The notes: generated by a model not told the origin, from the sequence alone. A stretch of DNA of 64,000 bases from Bullera alba (GCA_001600095.1 BCIX01000001.1:310001-374000); one strand, 5' to 3'. Counted from the stretch's first letter, positions 32,731 to 44,171 are shown. Program-made: numbers and translations.

Positions 32731-33665
32731 CCTCGGGATGACTATAGCGGGGGATGAAATTCGATGGACGAATGGGTGATTGCGACGAAGACGATGTCGA
32801 AGAGAACTTACTGGTGAGCTGACGGCTGGAAGTCGTGTAGTGATACAAGTGTGCTTGCAGGATGAAAAAACCCCTGTAACCTTGACGTCGTCCTATTCTT
32901 ATAAGCCGACCATCCCATATGCACGCTTTGAGCGTAGCTGAGCTACACAGAAAAATCTTACGATGATCGCATTACATCAGTTATAATTCACTCAATGTTC
33001 ATCCGCAACGCAGTCGCCGTGTACATTATAGCGCCTTGGCAGAGTGACACGGACGCTGCGGACCGCTCGATGCAGATGAGTGACAGCGCGACGAGCGAGG
33101 TCGGATCGTCAATCTGGATAATCGAAAATCGCGTTTCTGACCATTTTGACCGGTCTGAAACTATGGACCGGATGTTTCACGATGGTCACTTGTCTCGATG
33201 CGTCGATTGTGACATTGTGAAAGATGAACATGAAGCCGCACATCGGGCGCCGTGATGTTGGAGACATGTAACGATGCGCTGTGACTGACCAGCTAGTCCA
33301 TCTATTCACTTTGCTGGTCAATTGCTGGTAGAAGCGATCGCAGAGCTGGTAGACCGTGACGCCAAGACAAGCTGACTGTTGAGACTACAAGCAGTACCGT
33401 GGGAGAGTTACACGTTGCCAAGGTGGGTGCCCCAGATCTCGTGTCGATCTTCTCAGCCCCAGATCATCATAGCAGGACCCGCTCACACTCAGCAACACTC
33501 TTCTGACATACCCACACATAACACTAACGACGACGGAGAGCTATCAGACTTGTCACGATACAGCTCTCACAAGGATTCACGAGAGCGCTTCGCTTCTCGC
33601 ACATCTCAATCTTCCGCTCAATACCAGCTGTCTCACTCAACCTCAGACATTTCAGCCGAAACACA
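32731..33665. promoter_or_regulatory. Divergent promoter region before GPD
   Basis: A 935-bp gap between divergent genes. On the minus strand CTTATAAG at 32898-32905 is a plausible TATA element for the Ser/Pro-rich gene, about 90 bp before its 5'-UTR intron. The 200 bp before GPD are CA- and CT-rich. No coding or RNA gene is seen. Confidence 0.45.
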
Positions 33666-35281
33666 ATGACCAAGGAGAAAGTGGTAGTCATTGGTTCGGG
33701 CAATTGGTGCGTCGGTTCATTACTCCTCTGACAGTGTTTCAGCTGACGTCGCACCCAGGGGCTCGGCTATTGGCAAACTTGCTGCGACCAATGTCAAGAA
33801 ACACTCGGACCTGTTCGAGGAGCGAGTTCCATGTTGGGTGTTCGAGGAGGAGGTACGTAGTGCAAAGAAAAAAACCCGAACATTCTGGCATGTATGCTGA
33901 CCCTTGGGACTCAGTTCGAGGGGCAGAAGTTGACGGAGATCATCAACAAGACGCACGTGAATAAGAAATACCTACCCAATGTTGAGCTACCGGAGAACCT
34001 GGTCGCTATTCCAGACATCACAGAAGCTGTCCAAGGTGCTACCGCTCTGGTGTTCGTGATGCCGCATCAGTGCAAGTGATCCAATCCATACTTTGTGCAA
34101 TCATATGAGCTGACCAGAATCCAGTTTTGAACAGAACACTCGATCAGCTGGAGGGTAAAGTCGAGAAAGGCGCAAAGGGTATCTCCTTGATCAAGGTATG
34201 TACCTCAGGGACCAAGGCCGCACATCAGGTCTGGATCCGTGACTGACTGCCCGGTAGGGAGTCGATGTCCATGGCTCGGATATCCACATCTTCGCCGATG
34301 TCATTGAGCAAAGACTGGGAATCTCCTGCTCTGCGCTGAGCGGCGCCAACATCGCGGATGAGGTCGCGACGGAGAAGTTCTCGGAGACTACCGTCGGATA
34401 CAGGAAGAAGGACGAGGGAGAGATGTGGCAGAAGCTGTTCAGTGAGCTAGACGGCGGGTTGTCTCTTTGAGTGTTAGCTGACCTAGAAAACAGGAACTCC
34501 CATGTTCAGAGTCAGCCTTGTCGCCGATGTGAGCTATATGACCGGACATGGTATTTGGTAGTAGCTGACTTTCGAGCACAGGTTGCAGGTGTCTCGCTGT
34601 GTGGAGCTCTGAAGAACATTGTCGCTGTTGCTGCTGGACTGTCCGATGGTCTTGGTTATGGCAACAACTCGAAGGGTGAGTACGGCGCAGTTCCCTTGTG
34701 CCAATCTCGTACTGATGATAATAGCCGCTATCATGCGAATCGGTTTGATGGAGATGAAGAACTTCTGCCAAGAATTCTTTGACGATGTCAAAGACTCGAC
34801 GTTCTTGGAGGAGTCTGCCGGTGTTGCCGATTTGATTACATCATGTGGGTGATAGGCTCTCATATCCAGCGTTGCTAATCATGACGCAGGTCTCGGTGGC
34901 CGAAACAGGAAGTGCGCCGAGGCTTTCGTGACCGAGAAGAAGGTATGATAGGATCTCTCATCACATGAGTCGTCACTAATCAGCTGCTCTGCAGCCATTT
35001 GATCAACTCGAGAAAGAGATGCTCAACGGACAGAGTAAGTAGAGTGGCAGAGGACTTGTCTTGGCTGGCGCTAACCTATCTTTCAGAACTGCAAGGAATC
35101 TACACTGTAAGGCAGCGCATCTCCGTCTGTGATAGCAGTATCGCTGACATCACTCCCGTAGGCCCAGGAGGTGCATGAGTTCCTGAAAGCACGAAACAGG
35201 ATCGCGGGATACCCTTTGTTTGAGAAGGTGCACCAGATCGCATGGGAGGGTCTGCCTGCCGAGCAGTTGACCGACATCTAG
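33666..35281 (+). CDS. GPD1: NAD-dependent glycerol-3-phosphate dehydrogenase
   Basis: Reduces dihydroxyacetone phosphate to glycerol-3-phosphate with NADH, feeding glycerol (osmolyte) and glycerolipid synthesis. Twelve exons: 33666-33706, 33759-33852, 33915-34071, 34125-34195, 34258-34441, 34494-34528, 34582-34675, 34725-34844, 34890-34942, 34995-35034, 35087-35106 and 35162-35281; 342 residues. Motifs: Rossmann [33 protein letters not shown], and the substrate loop [31 protein letters not shown]-terminus LTDI. The protein starts directly at the nucleotide-binding fold, so it lacks the N-terminal extension with PTS2 seen in yeast Gpd1. Intron 3 (34072-34124) has a GC donor (GCAAGT); using it is required to read MPHQFLNRT. 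Confidence 0.96.
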
Positions 35282-35965
35282 GCGGACGGGTAACGATCAC
35301 TGCTTCATGTTTGCGTTTCATAGTTACAACATCCACCCTAGACGGCGAGGGGTACCGGACGGGGGTAATGATCTGTTGTGATGCTCCGGGCACCGGGATC
35401 ACCGGGGACACAGTGTGAATAGATGGGAAACATAGGTACGATCATGGATTCATGCATGCCACGATGGCCAACGGCATAATGACTTGCGATGTGATCGCGT
35501 GGTCCTGACTCCTGCCCTGCGTGGTCGCCAAGCTGGGCTGCCGAGTGCCTATGAGGAACAGTCTAGTGATATTGAGCACTAAGACATTGAGGGATCGACA
35601 AAAGGCACTGCTCGGTTCCAGTGTCGGCTGCCCCCCGGCTCCCGACAATGACAAGGTTACCGAACGCTAGTGACGGCGACGGAAGTAGTGACGATTACAT
35701 AGGGAAACCCGATGTGATGACCCATATGGGTCGACTCGGTAAGAAGCCAGTCGATCCACACATCTATGCTTCGTATACATACTACTTCATAGACGCTCAC
35801 CATCCTCCTGACCAACTCTGTACACGTCTACACTCTTATCACCCTTGGCCAGTCAAGACTCGACAGCACAAGTCTCTCCTTTCAGATCGAGACCACTCCG
35901 ATACCCTCTAGCTAGACTCGAAGACGGTTCGCGGATTCAGCTCTGGCCTAGCCATCATATCCACA
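35282..35965. other. GPD 3' flank and promoter of the HAD gene
   Basis: A 684-bp gap with no credible gene. The 150 bp before the next start are CT/CA-rich, as expected for a promoter. Confidence 0.35.
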
Positions 35966-37202
35966 ATGCCAGACGATGACACCGCGACGATACATGCCGA
36001 AGGGGCGAGCGACATAGGCGGCGGTAAAGGCATGATAGCAGTCGACATGGACGACGTGTTATGGTGAGTCACCTCGCGTCGTGTACCTCCTTGAAAGGTG
36101 TTGATGTTGATCTGGCCGTCGGTAGTCAGACCAATATGACCATAGTCAACAGTACGTAGATCCATTCCTGCGGAAGGATCCCTCCTAGACAGTTTCCAAC
36201 ACCTCGTACTGACCCTCGAGCAGTGCACAATGAGATGTTCGGGATACACCCTCCAATGACTATAGAGGACTTCAAACACTGTACGTCGCGAAGCTGCCTG
36301 ATGTGCTCGCCTGGGCCCCTGGCTGACTTGCCAAAGACCTGTACTGGAAGAACAGGGGTTGGGGCGATCCGAAACAGACCGTGTCAATGGTCGTGAGTGA
36401 AGCAAGGCTTTGCTGGATGGAGCAGAGCCAGGATACCTGAGCATCATGCTGACTAGACCACAGACAAAGCTGTATGCTGGAGGGCTGTACATGAAGTCTC
36501 CGCCGGTGGCAGGAGCCAAGGAGGGTTTGTTGAAGCTCAAGGAGATGGGGTACGAGTGAGTTGCCTAGGAGGGTTCCTCCGAATCTCTCCTGGCACAACC
36601 TTCGCTGACGAGTCACCCAGTCTTATAATCATCACCGCAAGATCTGAGTCTCAGAGAGAGGGTACCGAAGACTGGATAGAGAAGTATCTGCCGGACAGTG
36701 CGTGTCGTCTCCTTCCATCGACTGACCGCGTCTTCGATGCTGACCCCTCTCACCCTACCCAGTCTTCGACGAAATCCACTTCACTGGCGCATTCCAACAT
36801 CTCGAACCGACCCGCGAAGAGCTAAGTGGTCATGCGGCCAAGCAGACCGTGGTATCCACGCATAAACGCTCCAAAGCGGAAATCATGCACAGCACAAACT
36901 CTCTCTTTCTCATCGACGATTCTGCCGAGAATGCATTCGCGGCCTCTCAAGCGGATCCACCGGTCAAAGTCCTCTTGTTCGGGCAGTATCCCTGGAACAG
37001 AATTGTGTACCGGCCTCAGAATCACAAGGCCGTTGACGACATGACCTTCGTGGAGAGAGAGGAAGCTGGATTACTGGAGGAAGGGGAGAAGAGGAGGGAG
37101 TCGCTGATCAAGGAGGCTTGGTTGCCCTCGACGGTCGAGCGAGTGGATAATTGGGAAGGGGTAGTGAACTGGGTCGAGAAGTGGGAGAAGGACAATCAGT
37201 GA
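35966..37202 (+). CDS. HAD-superfamily 5'-nucleotidase-like protein
   Basis: Exons 35966-36063, 36126-36151, 36224-36280, 36337-36392, 36464-36555, 36621-36697 and 36763-37202 give 281 residues. HAD motif I is AVDMDDVLCQTN (nucleophile and acid Asp in DMD), split by intron 1 after the codon pair for Leu-Cys. Motif II is LIIITARSESQREGT with Thr, a conserved Lys lies in STHKRSKAEIM, and motif III/IV is NSLFLIDDSAENA. This order and the cap-like insert (MHNEMFGIHPPMTIEDFKHYLYW) fit the 5'(3')-deoxyribonucleotidase / NT5C-like family, which dephosphorylates nucleoside monophosphates; the actual substrate is inferred only by family. No targeting signal. Convergent with the cyclin gene. Confidence 0.8.
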
Positions 37203-38013
37203 GAGGCGACGTCTATTTGGATCAGACTAGAACCGACCGTCAAAGCTATAATATTGCGCAGATCGTATATCAATCACGAAGCCAGCATCCAGCAATGTAT
37301 TGCATAAGCATTCGCAATAGATTACGGACGAAGAGGTTACACATCTCCAGTTCCTCAGACTTGTTCTACATTGTCCGGTTGGTGGGCGCGACAAGGATTG
37401 TCTATCGAGTCGGGATAGTGTTGTCGTAATGCACATGAACAGTCGGATCGATCCAGTATACCGATATGATCGGCTTGCCGAGATCGGTCGGAGGGGTGAG
37501 TGGGGTTTTGTTTGTCGAACATTTGGACCGAGAAGTCTAGTCTTCTAGTTCTTATACGGGTACAGGAAACCAAGTCGTCGCATCATCGAGGTAGTCGATT
37601 CGAGAGGCGAGGGCGCAAGTCATTATAGAAACCTGGAGTACACCAGGACATGTACAAGTGTCGACGTGGGTGAGGCTGGTACCGTTCCATTGACATCGGG
37701 ATCCGGGATGGACCGCGATCAAGCCATTGTCGAGAACTCGGCGACGATGAGCGTAGGGAATTGTGTATACAGCGAAAGTAACGTGACACAGAAGGGGGCG
37801 CGGTAAAAACAGATTTGCGCCTGTAAATGGGGAAAAGCAATGAGCTAAGTCTCGGTCCCGACGTCGTATTGCTACGCGGGGATGGGGAACTTAGTACTGC
37901 GGGTGGAGGAGGGGCGAGCTTTTGGGAGGGGTAAAGGCCGGAGCAAAGCAGGGATATCGTTGCGCATGACTGCGTAAAAACACGTGTCAACAAACTCTGG
38001 GCTGAAAGCAGCT
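37203..38013. other. Convergent gap (HAD gene/cyclin gene)
   Basis: An 811-bp stretch between two stops, with no independent gene seen. A weak alternative last exon of the cyclin gene (37891-37970, after a GTAAAG donor at 38017) is possible but the +5 position of the donor is A, unlike all other introns here. Confidence 0.4.
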
Positions 38014-40021
38014 TTACCAGATGGATTTGCCAATTGCCCACCCTTTGGTATCCTTCCTGTCAACTTGAGGGAACTGTTGCATCTGGCCATGACCAGTTTG
38101 CGGAGGGGGCCGGATGATCGAGATTCCAGGTTCGAGGTGAATGGCATACGAAGCCGATTGCTCGGGAGGAGTAGGGTAAACCTCAGCAGGGTTGAATGCT
38201 GTGTTCCTCGGGACGTGATCCATGTGTTGACTGATCACGCTGGTGGCGGAGCTGTTGTGGTGCGTGGTGAAATGCACCGGTACAGAGTTTCTCCATTGAT
38301 CAACCGAGCCATAGCTAGAGTTGGAGGTCGATCGCCTCAGGTCGGACACGGGCGGAAGCCATCGTTGAGCGCCGTCATAGTCGAGGAAATCTTCTTCTTC
38401 TTCGTCGTACTCTTCCTCGTCCATCGCCTCGTCGACAAGGGCGTTGACAGCGCGTTCGGCCTCCAAATCCGCGTCGAGGGTCGGCTGTTCGATCGCGTAC
38501 GAACGGGAGTAGACTCCCCAGTCTCGGTTGAGAGCTTGATCGGCGGCAGCAGGTACATCCGCACTAGCAAGCGAAGTTCGTCGCGGCAAGTGGTGAGATC
38601 GGAAGGCGGGATCATCGAGCTCTGTCTGACGTCCTTCGGTCACCATGCGGTCCAAGTGTCCGAGGATGACCTTGTCGTGCTCGTGCATGCCGTCCTTGAT
38701 CAGATGAGCTTCGAAGAGCTTGTTGACGTGGTCGGCCCAAGCAGACACCGGAATATGGAGCGAGTAGTGAAGATCTCGCAGTGCACAGCGCTCCAAAGTG
38801 TCGATTTGCTTGATCGACATACCAGTCACATCGGACCTAGAACATCGTCAGCAAAGATACTCACAGACAGTAGCATGGACATACCATGACTTGGTCAAGA
38901 ACGAATTGTCGTCGAGCCATTTGCCGGCGAGCAGCAGTCCGAGAAGTGCGACGCGCTTCTCCACACCCTCGAGGTCGGACCATGGAAGGGATCTGAGGGA
39001 TTGTCGGAGCTCCGTACCCTTGTGACCGTCGCCATCGTGAAGGCCCATGCCGTTGAGGAACCAGACAGCGGTGACAACAGCGACAGGTGTGATCGCCATT
39101 CTGGTGAGCATCTCGTTGACAAAGGTGACCAGAGTCGAGCTTCGCGTTCCCGAGTTGTTCCACATCACGTTCCATGGGTCCCGTGGCTCGGCGTCCAAAC
39201 GTCGATGTCTGATTCGTCGTTGAGCAGGAGCAGGCGTGGACGTCATGCCCATTCTACCCCAAGCAGCCTTGGAGTAGTCTGGTGGCGCCAGGCCTACCCT
39301 TTCCCAGCCATCCTTCTCACGGCCAGCGACGCCCCACATTTCATCAGATTGACCACCAACTCCTGGTCGGAAGCGACCTGGCTTGACGAGAATGTCAATG
39401 ACTTGATCGACATACCAGCCGGCGAAAGCATCTGACACGATCTCCTTGGGAGCTTCATCCACCGGGTTGACGACATGGATGTGCTCGGCGTGAGCAGCAG
39501 GGTATCGGTACGTGTCGTGAGGGGTGATTGGTCGCTGAGGGAGGTAGACGTCTCGCGAATGCATCATCGGGGCGTTGTTCTCAATTGGCTGTTCGGATCT
39601 GCCATAGTAAACCTGCTGAGCTTGGGCGGGAGGCATTGCGTAAGGGGCAGCAAAATATTGATCGACCGCGTAGGCTGGTGGTTGAACTTGAGGTTGAACG
39701 TGGTCGATCGGCTCCACAGGTTGAAAAAATCGATCGTCGACAGGTCGAGGCAGAGTATGCGCTTCGGGAGGGACGGGATAGTTGCGGTGATCAAAGAAGT
39801 TTCCTTGAGTTCCAGCCTGAACGAGAGTCAGCTACGCGTGCATCGACGTGTCCGATCGTACTCACAATCTGGTTGCCCCAAGCATTCTGAACGGGCATTC
39901 GCCATCTATCCGCAGCTGTGTGAGCCAACTCTTGCTCGACCGCCATCTCGCTCTCAAACGACCTCCTCGGCTGCTTCTGGGTCCTCATCGTTGAGGGTGG
40001 TGGTGGGTGGATGAAGGGCAT
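38014..40021 (-). CDS. PCL/Pho80-type cyclin
   Basis: Exons 40021-39866, 39816-38885 and 38836-38014 give 636 residues. Members of this family bind a Pho85-like kinase and direct it to nutrient, polarity or cell-cycle targets. The cyclin box is in the middle (about residues 270-420): TLVTFVNEMLTRMAITPVAVVTAVWFL, then DLEGVEKRVALLGLLLAGKWLDDNSFLTKSWSDVTG, and IDTLERCALRDLHYSLHIPVSAWADHVNKL. KRVALLGLLLAGKWLDD is the typical helix-3 sequence. The N-terminal 250 residues are Gln/Pro/Tyr-rich, the C-terminal 200 contain an acidic run (DEEEYDEEEEDFLDYD) and are probably disordered. The stop lies inside a weak potential donor, so the exact C-terminus is uncertain. Confidence 0.82.
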
Positions 40022-41219
40022 GATTGGAGCAAAGGGCTCCTCGGGAATGACTCCCGGGGAAGACAGAGTCTTCTTCCTGGTGAGGAAGTGAAGACTTGTC
40101 GCCTTGTATCTCTATCACGGATCTATGCGGTGGGTATTGTGTTGATTGGTAAACGTGCGCTGCTAACTATAGTCGTAGACTAGGTTTGCAGACGCGTAGT
40201 TGTCGGATTATAGGTGTTGGCGGCGGACTGGATCTGCCTTTTGGGTTGGTTCTTGTAGTGCACTTTGTTGTGGCGAGGAGCTGTCAACCAGTGAAGGTTG
40301 CGGCGAGGTGATCCGCGCTCGACTCGCTATTGAGTGGGTTGGTAAAGTGCGGGCTTTTGGTTTGGGGAGGATGAGTGGTGGCCGGTGGGAAGACCTATCG
40401 ACAAGGTAGCGGTCGAGGCAGTGCTGGGAAGACTTTGTAAGCAGCTGAGATGGGTGGCGTGTATATGAGAAGTGTTAAAGAACCACGACTACGCGCGTTG
40501 GGTCGGCGTGATATGAGGATTACTCACGCCGGGTTTAGAACCTCTACGCGATGTCTGAGTGACACGTGTAGAATATCTTGACGCCGTGCCGACTCCGTTC
40601 TCCTATCTCACACCGTCTGCAACGCCTGTCGAGTCGATCTGTTCGACTCGAAGAGAGATCGTCGAGCTTCGACTGGTCGAGGTTCGGCGCTCGAAATTGA
40701 GAGCCGTCGAAATCCCGCAAACGTGTCCTTTGATGGCCACGGTGGTACGGGTTCTTTCCTCGCCCACGCGGCCAGGCGCGTTTTTGGTCAAGAGAGTCTA
40801 GGTGCTTTTGCCAAAAGAACCTGCGACCCAATTGCCTTTGGTGTTGGTTGAGGGTTGTTGAAAGGAGGAGGGGTGTGAGAACAGGTTGGTCATCGCTGGC
40901 CATGACATAGGGCCCGCAGTGAGCGCAGTGACTCGCGTTGAGACGGAATCAAATTTCCCAAAGTCAGTCCCGATGAGAATTTTTGGTGACCGCATCGGCA
41001 AATTGGAAAGTGGCACTTTGCGCACGGATCGGACGTGGGTCATTGCTGGGTTCATAAGATGACAGTCGAGTAACAATGGTGCATCGATGGCGTGAAGTCT
41101 ATCATGTACAACTGGGCTGCCACTGGGTGGATCATGCACACGCGCAGTGATGATATGTATAATGTAGAAAATGGTCGTTATAGTCGTGACGAGGCAAGCA
41201 TCCAAGATCCATTCTCGCT
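40022..41219. promoter_or_regulatory. Cyclin upstream region, 1.2 kb
   Basis: Non-coding by all frames examined; it carries the promoter of the cyclin gene and the 3' flank of the UPF0643-like gene. It contains a perfect 8-bp inverted repeat (40504-40511 and 40524-40531). A long upstream region is common for regulated cyclins. Confidence 0.4.
40504..40531. repeat. Perfect 8-bp inverted repeat, 12-nt spacer
   Basis: CGGCGTGA at 40504-40511 and its exact reverse complement TCACGCCG at 40524-40531. CGG-type half-sites in inverted order are typical of fungal Zn2Cys6 factors, but spacing and identity are not known here. Confidence 0.55.
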
Positions 41220-42059
41220 TTACCATCCGACATCTCCTCCAGCCCACTCGCTCAGCGACATGTACCTCTGACCCGGCTCCTTGGTCAAGACCCATCTCTC
41301 CAGCTCGTACACCTCGTACGCGTCCTTCGCCTGCATCATGGCCAACATGTGCTTGGGACCGCTGATCGCTTTGACGGCGTGTCGTCGACTCTGCCAGATG
41401 CAAGTTGCCAGGTTCAAGCCCGTTTCGTCGGGAACACCATACCAGTACATGACCAGTCCACCGTTCTGGACCGCCTCCTCGTGGGCTTCTCTGTCGGCTT
41501 GGTAGAGGGATAAATTTGATGATTCAGGTTTCCTCCTTGACCTAAAGACGACGCAGTACCACTCCCTCTCGATATCCCTGGCCATGAGCAGCTCATCCCA
41601 GTTGAACGCCTGCTCGTATGATGTCGAGGCGTAGTTATGGTCTATTGGCTTGAATCGGTGGAGAGCTTGGTGAAGGACCAGACTAGCGGGATCTATGTTG
41701 GGTAGACGGGTGTTGAAATTGGATAATTCCTCGTCGGTTGGACCAGAATGATGATATAGGTCGTGAGCATGTCGGTGCTGGGCCGGTAATGGGGATAGCA
41801 GCGGTGGGAGGAAGAGGATCGGGTCATCAGGTATCGATTCCGTGACCGGGGGTAGGTGATGATGCGAGTCGAAAGTGCGGCCCTGGATCGCAGAGGCAGA
41901 GGGTGTTATAGCTGGGGAATGGGATTTGGGCGAAGGAAGTGATAGGCTGGTTCGTTTGGGTGATCTATCTCGACCTCGAAGCTGTAACTCTTCCTCTTCG
42001 GTGATGAGGTCAGAGTAGTCGAACCCTGGGTCGAGGGGGTCGGCGTTGGGGAATCTCAT
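41220..42059 (-). CDS. UPF0643-like conserved fungal protein
   Basis: A single exon of 279 residues from the first in-frame ATG (42059). Frame remains open upstream but lacks ATG. The N-terminal 90 residues are Ser/Pro/His-rich. The conserved C-terminal half reads FNWDELLMARDIEREWYCVVFRSRRK, SLYQADREAHEEAVQNGGLVMYWYG, LATCIWQSRRHAVKAI and YEVYELERWVLTKEPGQ, matching the pattern of the uncharacterised fungal UPF0643 family. No catalytic motif can be named. The likely TATA box is at 42233-42239. Function unknown. Confidence 0.75.
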   Translation of the reverse strand: MRFPNADPLDPGFDYSDLITEEEELQLRGRDRSPKRTSLSLPSPKSHSPAITPSASAIQGRTFDSHHHLPPVTESIPDDPILFLPPLLSPLPAQHRHAHDLYHHSGPTDEELSNFNTRLPNIDPASLVLHQALHRFKPIDHNYASTSYEQAFNWDELLMARDIEREWYCVVFRSRRKPESSNLSLYQADREAHEEAVQNGGLVMYWYGVPDETGLNLATCIWQSRRHAVKAISGPKHMLAMMQAKDAYEVYELERWVLTKEPGQRYMSLSEWAGGDVGW

Positions 42060-42854
42060 AGCGGGCGAGGTGGTGACGGATGAGTGTGAGGTGGTATGCG
42101 ACAGTGGCGGATAGTTGCTTGTATACCTATGGTCAAGGTCTGATAGGGACAAGGTGTGAGCACTTCTGTTGACAGGTGCAGTAAGACGTTGGAGAAGCCA
42201 AGACGGTTCATCTGCCCTACTCCTTTATACACCCTCGTCAACCTTGTCAGCCCTCTCGACTCATGACTCAAACACTAGTGCACGCAGCGTTGCTTAGCAA
42301 TGGCGAAATCTGGCGTGTTCCAGCATAGTAGTCTCTGTTTCACAGATGCCTTTGTTGGCTCGAGCACCATTTGTCAGTCGCAAGATGAATAATCGCACGA
42401 GATTGCGTGATCTGCATCCTGCGAAGTGCGAACATCACTAGCGGGATCAAATCGTGCTGCAACCGTGGCCGAAATGGCGTTGGAAGTCGGCATCCGGCGA
42501 TGCGATGATTGATTGGTTCGACTCAAGTGTGTGTACTGGCACTAGGTGCTTCCTGACTAGCAAGACGAGACTAACAACATGCCTTGACGCTATCTCTCGT
42601 GCTGCAGAAGGTCGCATACTCGTAGCCATGTCTAACGGTGCGGAGACTTGCCGTTGTTCGCCACATTTGCCACTTTCGGGGTAACCGCTCTTTCCCCGCC
42701 TCCACCGGGATCTGCGCTTCGTCAGTCCTTTGAGCGCTGAGCGCTGAGCAGCCATGAGTCATGACGGCGAGGAGGCTAGACAGAGCTAGACTCTCGACTG
42801 CAAGGTCTTTGAAGCAAGCGTACGGTCGAGCAACAACATAGCCATATCGACATC
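42060..42854. promoter_or_regulatory. Divergent UPF0643/PI31 promoter region
   Basis: A 795-bp gap between divergent starts. Contains the minus-strand TATA box at 42233-42239, a 7-bp tandem GCGCTGA pair (42734-42747) and the 10-bp tandem near-duplicate GCTAGACAGA/GCTAGACTCT (42775-42794), about 60 bp before the PI31 start. Confidence 0.45.
42233..42239 (-). promoter_or_regulatory. TATA box
   Basis: TATAAAG on the minus strand, in the context GTGTATAAAGGAG, 174 bp before the ATG at 42059. Distance leaves room for a 5' UTR of about 140 nt. Confidence 0.6.
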
Positions 42855-44171
42855 ATGGGCAACAATCCACTAGACGCAGAGACGCTGCTCAAGTCGATTC
42901 TGAGGCTACTCCCGCGATCTACCTCATCACCACTCCCTCACCCCACAGACGCCGTCGCGGCGTTGATCCATGCTATCCACATTGCGCTCGACTTCCGCGT
43001 CGTTGGAGAGACAACGAGCACTGGTAATCAATCGGCAAGACAAGAGGATCAGGATGTGGATGACGGAGCATCAGATACAGCGACAGCAGTCGACCATGAG
43101 GAAGAGGCGACTTCGGTCCAAGGGCAGTTGGCAGAGGGATGGAATGCTCGAGGAGAAGACGCCTACAAGTTTGAGTATCGACACGAGCAGAGCTCCATGG
43201 TTTTCAGAGTGAGGATCGGCAGGATGGGTGGTCGAATCCAGATAGACGCAACAGCAGAGGTAAGCTGTCCGCTTATCGGGTACTGGACATGCAGCTGATT
43301 CTTCCCTTTCCAGGACGGGACACCAAATAGCCTTTCGGTTGTACTGGGCGACTTTGTAACTCCACCCGCCTTCCCAATACCTAGCTCTGCCACTGCGTCC
43401 GGAGCTGCGAGCCAGTCCAGCTCGTCCGAAGCCCCGGCGAAGGTGCTTGGGTTCAAATCGGTGGAAAGCGTGAAATCGTTCATCGAGCAGTACAAGGCGA
43501 GCATCATTCAGAAGCTCCTCCCGGGCCTACAGAGAGACGGATACTCAGAGACTCCGTCTGCCTCTGGATCTGGCTCGAACCCAAGGAACCCACCTCCGTC
43601 CCAACCGACTCGAGATCCAGCTCCAGCACAGCCCAACCCCCTGATGGACCCCTTGCACCCAAGCCGATTCGGCTCATACCCCAACCCCGCCTCGGTGGGT
43701 AGTCGGGACCTGGACCCCATCTCAGGCATGCAGCAGCCGCGCTTTGGCAACCCTCGCGGCGATGGCGGTGGGATGTACATGGATTTCAACGACCCATTGT
43801 TTGATGGCCGAAGGAGGGGTTTGGACCCCGATATCAGTGGTCCTGGTGGAAGCATCCAACCTCCTGGATCTAGATGGGATCCCGTAGGACCAGGTATTGG
43901 CGGGCCGAGGTTTCCTCGTGCAGGAAATAACCCGCTTGGAGGTACGGGTGTAGGTGATCCGGATTTCGGGGACGAGATGCCGCCGCCGGGTGAGTTCGGC
44001 CCGGATCTAGGCAGGATGGGTCCTGGTGGATTTGGCGGTCGTGGTGGTGGGTTTGGTGGTAGGGGTGGTCGTGGAGGTGGATTCGGCGCTCCAGGAGGCT
44101 TCGGTGGACTAGGAGGGGGAGGCGGAGGCGGAGGCGGAGGGTTTGGTGGTGGAGGCAACATGTTTATGTGA
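42855..44171 (+). CDS. PI31-like proteasome regulator
   Basis: PI31/PSMF1-type proteins bind the 20S proteasome and affect its activity and transport. Exons 42855-43259 and 43314-44171 give 420 residues. The N-terminal globular domain (about 1-190) includes DAVAALIHAIHIALDFRVVG, WNARGEDAYKFEYRHEQSSMVFRVRIGRMGGRIQIDA and LGFKSVESVKSFIEQYKASIIQKLLPGL, matching the FP-domain pattern. The C-terminal half is Pro/Gly-rich and disordered, with MYMDFNDPLFDGRRRGLDPDISGPGG like the conserved PI31 tail, and ends in GGRGGGFGG-type repeats plus MFM. The long glycine-rich run is unusual compared with animal PI31, where the tail ends in an HbYX-like motif; here the end is NMFM. Confidence 0.85.

Noticed and set aside
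38018..38836. Alternative last exon of the cyclin gene after a donor at 38017 (new end at 37891).
   Set aside because: The donor GTAAAG has A at +5, whereas all other introns read here have G; the unspliced stop is the simpler model.
40544..40903. Short open frames on both strands in the cyclin upstream region.
   Set aside because: They overlap each other, lack motifs and do not extend by splicing.
42060..42152. Extending the UPF0643-like protein to residue positions upstream of 42059.
   Set aside because: The upstream open frame begins with TTG, not ATG, and lies within the expected 5' UTR downstream of the TATA box.
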